Assembly: GCF_002844375.1 (NCBI RefSeq)
Contig: NZ_CP024199.1
Coordinates: 3,264,001-3,328,000 of the forward strand
Length of the DNA stretch: 64,000 bases
Direction of reading: 5' to 3'
From: Thalassospira marina
GTDB lineage: Bacteria; Pseudomonadota; Alphaproteobacteria; Rhodospirillales; Thalassospiraceae
The translations under genes and the position numbers were made by a program. This document shows positions 43,960 to 51,996 of this stretch, one piece after another (the stretch's first letter is position 1; every line of letters begins with the position of its first letter). The notes under the pieces are model-generated. The model worked only from the letters and a program-made list of their open reading frames with translations, was not told the origin of the DNA and did not search any database.

Positions 43960-44883
43960 ATGACCCTGCCGGTTTTCAAAGCCCCGCCCCTTAACCGCCG
44001 CACATTTTTAACCGGTATTGCCAGCCTTGCGCTGGCAATACCGGCACGTGCCTATGCCCAACCCATGCCCAAACGCGTTCTGGCACTTGATTGGGCAAGT
44101 GCGGCCAATATCCTGGCACTGGGCATAACACCCCTTGCCATGCCTGAAATCAACCGCTACCGCCAGCTTATGGTCGAACCGGCTATCCCTGCCAGCGTTG
44201 CTGAACTTGGCCTGCGGTCCGAACCAAACCTGGAGCGCATCGCCAGCCTTGCCCCCGATATTCTGGTGATAAACCCGCAACTAGCCGCACTGAAATCACG
44301 CCTGGAAAAAGTGGGCGAGGTTGTCTTTTTTGAACCCCATCTGCTTGATCGCGCCAACCCGCATCCTGACCATATCGCGCATGGCAAAGAACAGCTTGCC
44401 CAACTGGCATCCCAAATTGGCGCAACGCCCCAATGCCGCGATTATATTGCAAATTTCGACCGTGACCTTGCGGCGGGGAAAGCAAAAATCACGCAATATG
44501 ATGGCCGGCCGCTTTATATTATCAGCATTGTTGATGCCAACCGGGCGCTGGTTTTCGGGCAAAACAGCCTTTTCCAAAATGTTCTGGATCATTGGAACAT
44601 CCAAAATGCCTGGCACGAACGAACATCAATTTTCGGCCATACCACCATCACCCTTGACCAGCTAACCGCCAACCCGGACGCACGCATCATCAATATTGGT
44701 GCGCAGGCCCGCATGGCAATCGCGATCAAATTTGGCATTCCGGTATTTACCAGCCTGCCTGCCGTTCGGGCCGGTCGAATACGGCTGTTACCCGATACGC
44801 TGTTTTACGGTGGCCTTCCCTGTGCCCATCGTTTTGCCCGGCTGCTGGCCGATGCCCTGACCCTGCAAGATACCCCATCATGA
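43960..44883 (+). CDS. fhuD: Ferric-siderophore periplasmic binding protein (FhuD-like)
   Basis: A 307-residue class III binding protein. The N-terminus carries a twin-arginine motif (NRRTFLTGIASLALAIPA), so it may use the Tat pathway. The helical-backbone fold is indicated by RVLALDWASAANILALGI, LVINPQLAALKSRLEKVGEVVFF and the C-terminal PDTLFYGGLPCAHRFARLL. It starts 5 bases after the receptor stop and overlaps the permease start. Hydroxamate-type siderophores are the usual ligands of FhuD; which one is used here is not known. Confidence 0.93.
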   Translation: MTLPVFKAPPLNRRTFLTGIASLALAIPARAYAQPMPKRVLALDWASAANILALGITPLAMPEINRYRQLMVEPAIPASVAELGLRSEPNLERIASLAPDILVINPQLAALKSRLEKVGEVVFFEPHLLDRANPHPDHIAHGKEQLAQLASQIGATPQCRDYIANFDRDLAAGKAKITQYDGRPLYIISIVDANRALVFGQNSLFQNVLDHWNIQNAWHERTSIFGHTTITLDQLTANPDARIINIGAQARMAIAIKFGIPVFTSLPAVRAGRIRLLPDTLFYGGLPCAHRFARLLADALTLQDTPS

Positions 44884-46868
44884 CATTTAACCGAATTTCC
44901 CTTTCTGCCGGTACGCTGCTGGTGGGGCTAACCATCGGCGCGGTTCTGCTGGTATGCATCAATGCCCAGCAGCTTCTGCCCATTCAGGACTGGTCGCAAA
45001 TCCTGCAGGTACAAACGGCGCGCACAACACAGGCTTCGCTGTTTGTGTTTTCCTTTCTGCCCCGCACGATCATGGCCTTTCTAGTGGGCGGCGCGCTTGC
45101 CCTTTCAGGGGCAATATTGCAACAAACCCTGCGCAACCAGTTGGCGGAACCCTCGACACTGGGCATATCGGCTGGTGCACATCTTGCCCTGTCAGCCGCC
45201 ATCATCTGGTTTCCGGGGTTGCTGGTTTTGGGCCGCGAATGGGTTGCGCTGGCGGGTGCCTGCGGTGCGGCAGCGGCGGTATTTGCCCTTGGCTGGCGGC
45301 AGGCATTATCACCCGTAACGGTTATTCTCGCGGGTCTTATGGTCAGCCTTTATTGCGGGGCAATGGCTGCGACCATCACCCTTTTTAACCATGATTTGCT
45401 GATTGGCCTGTTTTTCTGGGGGGCTGGGCATCTTGACCAGCAAAACTGGAACCAGGTTGTTTTCCTTGGCCCGCGTATCTTGATTGTGCTTTTGGTAGCA
45501 CTGGTACTGGTGCGCCCCCTTAACCTGCTGGTTCAGGATGATGCCACGGCAAAAAGCCTGGGCCTGTCGGTTGTCACCATGCGGCTGCTCACGCTGGGCA
45601 TTGCCATATTGGCAACGGCCCTTGCCACATCGGCCGCCGGGGTATTTGGCTTTGTCGGGCTGGCCGGGCCAGCCATTATCCGCGCGCTCAATATCCGGCG
45701 GATGACACATTATCTTCTGCTTTCAACCCTTGCCGGCGGGATATTGCTGCTGATCACCGATCAGTTGATCCTGCTGTTGCCCACCACCTATCGGCTGTTT
45801 CCAACCGGTGCGGCCACCGCATTGCTGGGCGCGCCACTATTGCTTTATCTATTGCCACGCCTTAAGGCATCGGCCAGCCCCAACCCGCAGATATCGCATA
45901 TTGGCAAACGCATCCGTCATCCGGCCACGATGCTGGTTCTGGCATTTCTGGCGGTTCTGGTCCTGTTTTCCATCAGCCTTATGGTGGACAAAACCGGCGA
46001 TCAATGGCAATTCGCATCCTCTTTTCCCGTTGCCAATATCATGGAATGGCGCCTGCCGCGTGCGATTGGTGCATTGGCTGCCGGGGCCATTTTGGCCATT
46101 ACCGGCTGCATCCTGCAACGCACCACCGGCAACCCGATTGCCAGCCCCGAAGTGCTGGGTATTTCATCGGGTGCGATTGCCGGAGTGGTTATTTTAATGT
46201 TCTGCGTCGAAACCGTGACCCGTGGCATGCAAATCACTGCCGGTGGCATTGGTGCCATACTGGTTTTATTGCTACTGATTACACTGTCGCGGCGGGGTGG
46301 TTTTTCGGGTGACAGGCTGCTTCTGGCCGGTGTCGCGCTTAGTTCGGTAACCGGGCTGATGATGGCAGTGTTAATGACGGCACAGGACCCCCGGCTGGGG
46401 CAGTTATTATCCTGGCTGTCAGGATCAACCTATTATCTGACCCTGCCCGAAGCCCTTTTAACCGCTGGCTTTGCCGCCATTGCCCTTGCAATCAGCATGA
46501 TGACACTACGCTGGCTTGATATGGTGCCGCTCGGCACCACCGCCATTTTCAGCCTGGGTGTGCCCATTGCCCGAATGCGGTATATCCTGTTTGTCAGCAC
46601 CGCAATTTTAACCGCAGGCGCCACACTGATTATCGGCCCGCTAAGCTTTGTTGGCCTGATGGGGCCGCATATGGCCAATATGGCCGGTTTTCATCGGGCG
46701 CGGCATCAAATCCCGGCGGCGGCCCTGTTTGGTGGCGGCATTTTGCTTCTGGCCGACTGGCTCGGCCGTAATCTGATTTTTCCGTTTCAAATTCCCGCAG
46801 GCCTCGCCACCAATCTGATTGGTGTGCCCTTCCTGTTATGGCTGCTTGCGCGCAAACGGGCGCAATAA
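44880..46868 (+). CDS. fhuB: Fused ferric-siderophore permease (FhuB-like)
   Basis: A 662-residue inner-membrane protein made of two tandem BtuC-type permease halves (about residues 1-325 and 345-662). Each half has the conserved GGALALSGAILQQTLRNQLAEPSTLGIS / GAILAITGCILQRTTGNPIASPEVLGIS coupling motif. Such fusion is characteristic of FhuB. Start overlaps fhuD by 4 bases (ATGA). It is powered by the ATPase at 46900. Confidence 0.95.
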   Translation: MTFNRISLSAGTLLVGLTIGAVLLVCINAQQLLPIQDWSQILQVQTARTTQASLFVFSFLPRTIMAFLVGGALALSGAILQQTLRNQLAEPSTLGISAGAHLALSAAIIWFPGLLVLGREWVALAGACGAAAAVFALGWRQALSPVTVILAGLMVSLYCGAMAATITLFNHDLLIGLFFWGAGHLDQQNWNQVVFLGPRILIVLLVALVLVRPLNLLVQDDATAKSLGLSVVTMRLLTLGIAILATALATSAAGVFGFVGLAGPAIIRALNIRRMTHYLLLSTLAGGILLLITDQLILLLPTTYRLFPTGAATALLGAPLLLYLLPRLKASASPNPQISHIGKRIRHPATMLVLAFLAVLVLFSISLMVDKTGDQWQFASSFPVANIMEWRLPRAIGALAAGAILAITGCILQRTTGNPIASPEVLGISSGAIAGVVILMFCVETVTRGMQITAGGIGAILVLLLLITLSRRGGFSGDRLLLAGVALSSVTGLMMAVLMTAQDPRLGQLLSWLSGSTYYLTLPEALLTAGFAAIALAISMMTLRWLDMVPLGTTAIFSLGVPIARMRYILFVSTAILTAGATLIIGPLSFVGLMGPHMANMAGFHRARHQIPAAALFGGGILLLADWLGRNLIFPFQIPAGLATNLIGVPFLLWLLARKRAQ

Positions 46869-46899
46869 TGCCATCTGCGCCGATGCTTAGGACCCTTAA

Positions 46900-47682
46900 A
46901 TGACCCAGAACCAGGATCTGTTCACCCTTAACGATGTTTCCTATGCCATTGACGGACGGGAATTACTATCGGGTATCACTACCCGGTTCCCCGCCGGGCA
47001 GTTTTCCGCCCTTGTCGGGCATAATGGATCGGGCAAATCCACCCTGCTCAAAATCCTTGCGCGCCAGCAACAGGCAAGCCGTGGCACCATCACCTTTGAC
47101 GGGCAAAATCTTGCAGGCTGGCCAGGGCGGAACTTTGCCCGGAAACTGGCCTATCTTCCGCAAAATACATCAGCAGCCACCGGCACCCTGGTTGAGGAAC
47201 TGGTTGCCTTTGGCCGCTATCCCTGGCACGGGGCGCTGGGCCGTTTTGGCCACAAAGACCAGAAAAAAGTGGCCGAAGCAATCGAGCTTACCGGCATTGG
47301 CGACCTTGCCAAACGAAGTGTCGGCACCCTTTCGGGGGGTGAAAGGCAACGGGCATGGCTTGCCATGCTGGTTGCGCAGGATGCCCCATGCCTGCTGCTT
47401 GATGAACCAACATCGGCCCTTGATATCGCCCATCAGATCGATGTTCTCAGCCTGGTCAGACGGCTTGTTGATGAACGCAAAACCAGTGTCATCATTGTTT
47501 TGCATGACATCAATCTTGCCGCGCGCTATTGCGACCAGATATTTGCCCTGCGCCAGGGCAAAATCATAGACCATGGCCCTGCCCACGATTTGATGACGCC
47601 AGAAAGGCTGTTTGATATTTATGGGGTCCGGATGGATGTTATTCCCCATCCGGTTTTACGAACGCCCACCGCACTGATATAG
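46900..47682 (+). CDS. fhuC: Ferric-siderophore ABC transporter ATPase (FhuC-like)
   Basis: A 260-residue ATPase. Walker A is GHNGSGKST, the signature is LSGGERQR and Walker B is CLLLDEPTSALD, with the switch His in VLHDINLAARY. It drives FhuB. The gene is 31 bases downstream of fhuB and clearly part of the iron operon. Confidence 0.96.
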   Translation: MTQNQDLFTLNDVSYAIDGRELLSGITTRFPAGQFSALVGHNGSGKSTLLKILARQQQASRGTITFDGQNLAGWPGRNFARKLAYLPQNTSAATGTLVEELVAFGRYPWHGALGRFGHKDQKKVAEAIELTGIGDLAKRSVGTLSGGERQRAWLAMLVAQDAPCLLLDEPTSALDIAHQIDVLSLVRRLVDERKTSVIIVLHDINLAARYCDQIFALRQGKIIDHGPAHDLMTPERLFDIYGVRMDVIPHPVLRTPTALI

Positions 47683-47685
47683 TTT

Positions 47686-47704
47686 GCAAACGGTTCTCAA
47701 TCGC
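47686..47704. promoter_or_regulatory. Fur-like box upstream of the export-type ABC gene
   Basis: GCAAACGGTTCTCAATCGC has the GCAAA...TTCTCA...GC pattern of alphaproteobacterial Fur boxes. It lies 4 bases after the fhuC stop and 56 before the next gene, suggesting that this gene has its own iron-regulated promoter. Confidence 0.55.
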
Positions 47705-47759
47705 TTTATTTCCTGAAAGCTGCCCGTCACCGCTTTTTTTGCCCCGCTGGAACCTACCG

Positions 47760-49505
47760 ATGCTCAAAGAATTCTTTTCCTATTATGCGCCGCATAAACG
47801 GCTGTTCATCCTTGATTTCGGATGTGCCGTGCTTTCGGGTGTTCTGGCATTGGGCTTTCCCATTGCGGTTGCTGGCTTTGTCGATGTGCTGCTGCCCCGT
47901 CAGGACTGGCTTTTGATCTGCCTGGCTGCTGCCGGGCTGCTGGTGGTGTATCTGGTCAATACCGGATTGATGGCGATTGTTACCTATTGGGGGCATGTGC
48001 TAGGCATTACCATTGAAACGGAAATGCGCCGCCGCGCCTTTGACCATCTGCAAAAACTCTCGTTCCGGTTTTACGACAATCAGAAAACCGGCCACCTGGT
48101 GGCGCGGATCACCAAGGATCTGGAAGAAATTGGCGAAGTGGCCCATCACGGCCCCGAAGACCTTTTTGTCGCCATCATGACCTTTGTTGGCGCCCTGATC
48201 CTGATGTTTACCGTCCATGTGCCCCTGGCCCTGATTGCAGCAACCATTGCGCCGCTTATTTTCTGGCTGGTGGTGCGGTTTGGCGGTGAAATGACACGCA
48301 ACTGGCAAAGCCAGTTTGGCCGGGTGCGGGCCTTTAACGCCCGGATCGAGGAGAATGTTGGTGGTGTGCGCGTTGTTCGCGCCTTTGCCAACGAGGACCA
48401 CGAACGCACCCTGTTTCACAAGGATAACGAACTTTACCGCAGCGTGAAGCTGCAGGCCTATGCCATCATGGCGGTAAGCCTTGCCATCAATTACCTTGGC
48501 ATGCGCATGGTGCAGGTCGTCATCCTGCTGGCGGGGACCTATTATGTCGTGACCGGAGATCTCAGTGTTGGCGGGTTTGTCGGCTTTTTGCTGCTGGTAA
48601 ATGTGTTTTACCAACCGCTGGAAAAAATCGCCGCCGTTGTTGAAACCTATCCCAAGGGCATTGCCGGTTTTAAAAACTATCAAAACCTGATGGCAACCGA
48701 ACCCGACATTATCGACAGCCCCGATGCCAGGGACGTTACCGGCGTTCATGGCGATATCCGGTTTGACGATGTCAGCTTTGGTTATGGCCCGGACCGCAAT
48801 GTGCTTGAACGTATCAACCTTACGATCCCGGCCGGGGAAACCGTGGCCTTTGTTGGCCCTTCGGGCGCAGGCAAAACCACGCTTTGTTCGCTTGTCCCGC
48901 GGTTTTACGATGTTTCAGCGGGCAAAATCACCATCGATGGCATGGATATTCGCGATATCACGATGAAATCGCTGCGCCGCCAAATCGGTATCGTCCAGCA
49001 GGATGTTTTTCTGTTTGCTGGCACATTGCGTGACAACATCGCCTATGGCCGCCTGGATGCCAGCGATGATGATATCCGCGATGCTGCCCGCCGCGCCCGA
49101 CTGGATGATCTGCTGGCAACCCTGCCGGACGGGCTTGATACGATCATTGGCGAACGTGGCGTCAAACTTTCGGGCGGACAAAAACAGCGCGTTTCAATTG
49201 CCCGCATCTTCCTTAAAAACCCGCCGATCCTTATTCTGGACGAGGCCACCTCTGCCCTCGATACAGAAACCGAACGCGCCATTCAGCTGTCGCTGGAAGA
49301 ACTGGCCGAAGGGCGCACCACCCTTGTAATTGCACATCGCATCAGTACCGTGCGCAATGCAGACCGTATCGTGGTCATCACCCCTGACGGCATCGCCGAA
49401 CAGGGCACCCATGACGCCCTGATCACCGCCAACGGCCCATATTGCCGCCTGCACGAGGCACAAACGCATATGAGCACAATAACGCAGCAACGCAGCGCTA
49501 TTTGA
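47760..49505 (+). CDS. Export-type ABC protein (fused permease/ATPase) in the iron locus
   Basis: A 581-residue half-transporter of the MsbA/IrtA-like type IV fold. The transmembrane domain (about residues 1-310) has six helices. The nucleotide-binding domain has Walker A GPSGAGKTT, signature LSGGQKQR, Walker B ILILDEATSALD and switch His in IAHRIST. It probably works as a homodimer. It follows fhuC behind a Fur-like box, so it may export or import a siderophore, or act in iron release as YbtPQ or IrtAB do. ATG 47760 is preferred to an upstream TTG. Confidence 0.92.
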   Translation: MLKEFFSYYAPHKRLFILDFGCAVLSGVLALGFPIAVAGFVDVLLPRQDWLLICLAAAGLLVVYLVNTGLMAIVTYWGHVLGITIETEMRRRAFDHLQKLSFRFYDNQKTGHLVARITKDLEEIGEVAHHGPEDLFVAIMTFVGALILMFTVHVPLALIAATIAPLIFWLVVRFGGEMTRNWQSQFGRVRAFNARIEENVGGVRVVRAFANEDHERTLFHKDNELYRSVKLQAYAIMAVSLAINYLGMRMVQVVILLAGTYYVVTGDLSVGGFVGFLLLVNVFYQPLEKIAAVVETYPKGIAGFKNYQNLMATEPDIIDSPDARDVTGVHGDIRFDDVSFGYGPDRNVLERINLTIPAGETVAFVGPSGAGKTTLCSLVPRFYDVSAGKITIDGMDIRDITMKSLRRQIGIVQQDVFLFAGTLRDNIAYGRLDASDDDIRDAARRARLDDLLATLPDGLDTIIGERGVKLSGGQKQRVSIARIFLKNPPILILDEATSALDTETERAIQLSLEELAEGRTTLVIAHRISTVRNADRIVVITPDGIAEQGTHDALITANGPYCRLHEAQTHMSTITQQRSAI

Positions 49506-49523
49506 TCATCGGTAAGAGATTAA

Positions 49524-49554
49524 GGGCGGAGGTCTCGTAATACGACCTCCGCCC
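49524..49554. terminator. Bidirectional hairpin terminator
   Basis: Perfect arms GGGCGGAGGTC (49524-49534) and GACCTCCGCCC (49544-49554) sit between convergent genes. Short T-runs follow on both strands, so it likely serves the ABC gene and the M20 gene. Confidence 0.75.
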
Positions 49555-49574
49555 CTTTGCAATTTCATTAAAGC

Positions 49575-50744
49575 CTATTCAAACCGGCCTTCTGCCAATG
49601 CGGTAAAATAGGATGCGCCATATGGCAGGGCAGCGTCGTTGAAATCAAACCAGGCGCTATGAAGGATACGGCCATTGTCATCTGGCCCATTGCCAATCCA
49701 GCCATAACATCCCGGCCGATCTTCCAGCATGAAGGCGAAGTCTTCGACGATCATGGTTTGCGGTGGGTTGGTGTCCACCTTACCAAAAATGGTTTTCGCC
49801 GCCTGCTCTGCGGTTTGTGCCGCATCTTCGTTATTGATCAGGGTTGGATATTGCTGTTCGTAATGCACAGCGCAGTGCGCCCCGGTTGACTGGGCAATAC
49901 CCGCAGCAATGCGGCGAATGGCTGGTTCCGCATTGGCCCGGGCGGCGGGGGAAAAGGCCCGAACTGTGCCACGGATGGTTACGCAATTGGGCAGCACATT
50001 ATAGGCATCACCACCATGAATTTGCGTTGCGCTCACCACCAGCGCGTCTAGCGGGTCCGTATTGCGTGATGAAATCTGCTGCAGGGCCACCAGCATATGA
50101 CCTGCCGTCAATACGACATCTGCACCCTTTTGCGGCTGTGCGGCATGCATCCCGGTTGATGTGATTTCAATTTCAAAGCTATCACCCGATGCCATCATTG
50201 GCCCGGCCTTAACCGCAAAGGTCCCAACATCCATACCCGGCCAGTTATGGATGCCATAAATTTCATCGCAGCGGAAACTCTCGAACAGGCCCTCACGGAT
50301 CATACGAGCAGCACCGCCATCTTCACCGCCCATTTCTTCGGCCGGCTGAAATATGAAAACAATACGCCCGGCAAAATTCCGCGTTTCCGAAAGGTATCGC
50401 GCTGCGCCTAGCAACATCGTGGTATGGCCATCATGCCCGCAGGCATGCATCACCCCTTTGCGGGTGGATCGATGAGAAAATTCATTTCGTTCTTCAATTG
50501 CCAGCGCATCCATATCGGCGCGAAGACCGATTGAACGTCCGCTTTCTTCCTGCCCATAAAGCACCGCAACCACACCGGTACCGCCAATTCCTTCGTGAAC
50601 TTCCAGGCCGTAGGAACGCAGTTTTTCGGCAACGAATTTTGCCGTTTCCACTTCCTGATAGGATAATTCCGGATGGGCATGCAAATGATGCCGCCAGGCG
50701 ATCATGTCATCCTGAAATTCGGCGATGCGGTTGATGATAGGCAT
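49575..50744 (-). CDS. M20-family amidohydrolase (hippurate hydrolase-like)
   Basis: A 389-residue metallo-amidohydrolase of the M20D group, which hydrolyses N-acyl amino acids or indole-acetyl conjugates. Metal-site motifs are HACGHDGHTTMLLGAARYL, FQPAEEMGGEDGGAARMI and HNWPGM. HAHPELSYQE is near the N-terminus. ATG 50744 follows AGGAAAGAG. It starts 4 bases after the GntR stop, so they form an operon. The physiological substrate cannot be read from sequence. Confidence 0.93.
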   Translation of the reverse strand: MPIINRIAEFQDDMIAWRHHLHAHPELSYQEVETAKFVAEKLRSYGLEVHEGIGGTGVVAVLYGQEESGRSIGLRADMDALAIEERNEFSHRSTRKGVMHACGHDGHTTMLLGAARYLSETRNFAGRIVFIFQPAEEMGGEDGGAARMIREGLFESFRCDEIYGIHNWPGMDVGTFAVKAGPMMASGDSFEIEITSTGMHAAQPQKGADVVLTAGHMLVALQQISSRNTDPLDALVVSATQIHGGDAYNVLPNCVTIRGTVRAFSPAARANAEPAIRRIAAGIAQSTGAHCAVHYEQQYPTLINNEDAAQTAEQAAKTIFGKVDTNPPQTMIVEDFAFMLEDRPGCYGWIGNGPDDNGRILHSAWFDFNDAALPYGASYFTALAEGRFE

Positions 50745-50748
50745 TTGG

Positions 50749-51387
50749 TCACTCTTTCCTGTTACAAATATCCTGATAGGCAAGCGTTAGATGATTTTGC
50801 AAAATCCCGACGGCGCCGGTCCGGTCCCCCTTGCGGCAGGCATCGAGAAGCGCCTGATGTTCCGCTGCCGATTTTTCCGGCCGCACAGTGATGGAGCTGG
50901 CAATAACCTCAGCCAGGGCTGAGGCGCGGTTTAGCTGCTCGATGGTCTTTAAAAGCGTGCCCCGGCCTGACGGCGCATAAAGGGCGTGATGAAAGTCCCA
51001 GTTCAAATCCGACAGCCGCGCTGGCGCGCCTTCCGTGGATGCAGCATCCAGCGCCATTTCCGCCCTGGCAAAATCCATTTTGGTATAGCGATCAAAGGCG
51101 GATGCCAGCGCAACCGGCTCCAGCAGCAGGCGCATTTCAAACAGATCAGCCACCATACCGGGATCAAGCTGCGCCACACGCGCCCCCTTGAACCCGGTCG
51201 CCTCAACCAGGCCATCATCCGCCAATGCCTGCAGCGCATGGCGCAACGGTGTCCGACTGACATTTAACTGTTCCGACAGGGCTTCCTGCCGCAAAGGCTG
51301 CCCCGGTTGATAGGTCCCATTCAAAATCAGATCCCTGATTTTGTCGGCAATGGATTCTGACTGGGTTTTGTTTGTATCCGAAATCAT
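50749..51387 (-). CDS. GntR-family (FCD) transcriptional regulator
   Basis: A 212-residue GntR regulator. The winged helix is IADKIRDLILNGTYQPGQPLRQEALSEQLNVSRTPLRHALQALADDGLVEA, and the C-terminal FCD domain is all-helical (FEMRLLLEP...). ATG 51387 is chosen over 51414, because the later start puts an ATTGTATCCAAT palindrome outside the coding region; the choice is not certain. It is first in the operon with the amidohydrolase and probably represses it until a substrate-derived ligand binds. Confidence 0.9.
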   Translation of the reverse strand: MISDTNKTQSESIADKIRDLILNGTYQPGQPLRQEALSEQLNVSRTPLRHALQALADDGLVEATGFKGARVAQLDPGMVADLFEMRLLLEPVALASAFDRYTKMDFARAEMALDAASTEGAPARLSDLNWDFHHALYAPSGRGTLLKTIEQLNRASALAEVIASSITVRPEKSAAEHQALLDACRKGDRTGAVGILQNHLTLAYQDICNRKE

Positions 51388-51388
51388 A

Positions 51389-51400
51389 ATTGTATCCAAT
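51389..51400. promoter_or_regulatory. Candidate GntR operator
   Basis: ATTG-TATC-CAAT lies immediately before the gntR start. TTGTATCC is repeated at 51372-51379 and 51390-51397, 18 bases apart. This is consistent with autoregulation by an FCD-type GntR. Confidence 0.45.
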
Positions 51401-51414
51401 ATTGATTTATGCAT

Positions 51415-51811
51415 ACGATGTCAACGCATATTCACCCCTCACCCACCGCCGGTAAAGCGCCAGATGCAGCAATGCTGAAGTTTTGTTGTGATCGAAAAGT
51501 GGGGAAAGATTGATAAGCCATGCACGCCGTCCAAAGGCAAATCCGGCAAAGGACGCCTTCATAGCGGATCAGCTATATCACGCTGCGACGCTGTCGGGAC
51601 TTTGTGAACATTTCTAGCCGTTCAAAACTGCAACGTCCTGCCCGACTTACCGACTGCGGCACCGGAGGCACGATAGAGATTCGTATCGGAGAGGGGGGAA
51701 TAAGGAGCGCCAATGGATACGCAGGCGGTGCCACCAAGGGCTTTCCCAGGAGCTTGCGACATCTTCTGTGGCGAAAATGTCATCTTTTGTGGCACGGGAC
51801 AAAGAGGAAAG
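51415..51811. other. Intergenic region upstream of the GntR operon and downstream of the tRNA
   Basis: About 400 bases with no gene I can support. The open frame from 51604 into 51855 ends VVGPEGLEPPTRPL, a well-known false protein tail created by reading through the antisense of a tRNA. No repeat is seen. Confidence 0.55.
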
Positions 51812-51888
51812 TGGTAGGCCCGGAGGGACTTGAACCCCCAACCAGACCGTTATGAGCGGTCGGCTCTAACCAATTGAGCTACGGGCCC
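51812..51888 (-). tRNA. tRNA with CAU anticodon (probably Ile2, lysidine type; possibly elongator Met)
   Basis: 77 nucleotides with CCA encoded. Acceptor arms GGGCCCG and CGGGCCT pair with a G1-U72 wobble. The D arm is GCTCAATTGGTTAGAGC, the anticodon stem GACCG/CGGTC encloses CTCATAA, and the T arm is GGGGG-TTCAAGT-CCCTC. It is not initiator, which has a C1-A72 mismatch. The T-loop TTCAAGT and the CTCATAA loop fit tRNA-Ile2, but elongator Met has the same anticodon in DNA. Confidence 0.9.
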
Positions 51889-51906
51889 CCAAGACAAAAG
51901 TCCGGG

Positions 51907-51941
51907 AATAAAAAAGGACCGCACCCCGTAAGGTGCGGTCC
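51907..51941 (-). terminator. Rho-independent terminator after rpoD
   Basis: On the minus strand GGACCGCACC (complement of 51932-51941), a 6-base loop, and GGTGCGGTCC are followed by TTTTTTATT. It lies between rpoD and the tRNA, both minus-strand, so the tRNA needs its own promoter or read-through. Confidence 0.92.
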
Positions 51942-51996
51942 CGAAAACTAGCGATTTTGGCGCAAAGGTCAAGCCCCGTATCGCAGTGTTTCTGGT

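Noticed and set aside
51604..51855. Small plus-strand ORF ending VVGPEGLEPPTRPL
   Set aside because: Its tail is the antisense of the tRNA at 51812-51888, a known source of false proteins, and the rest lacks a ribosome site.
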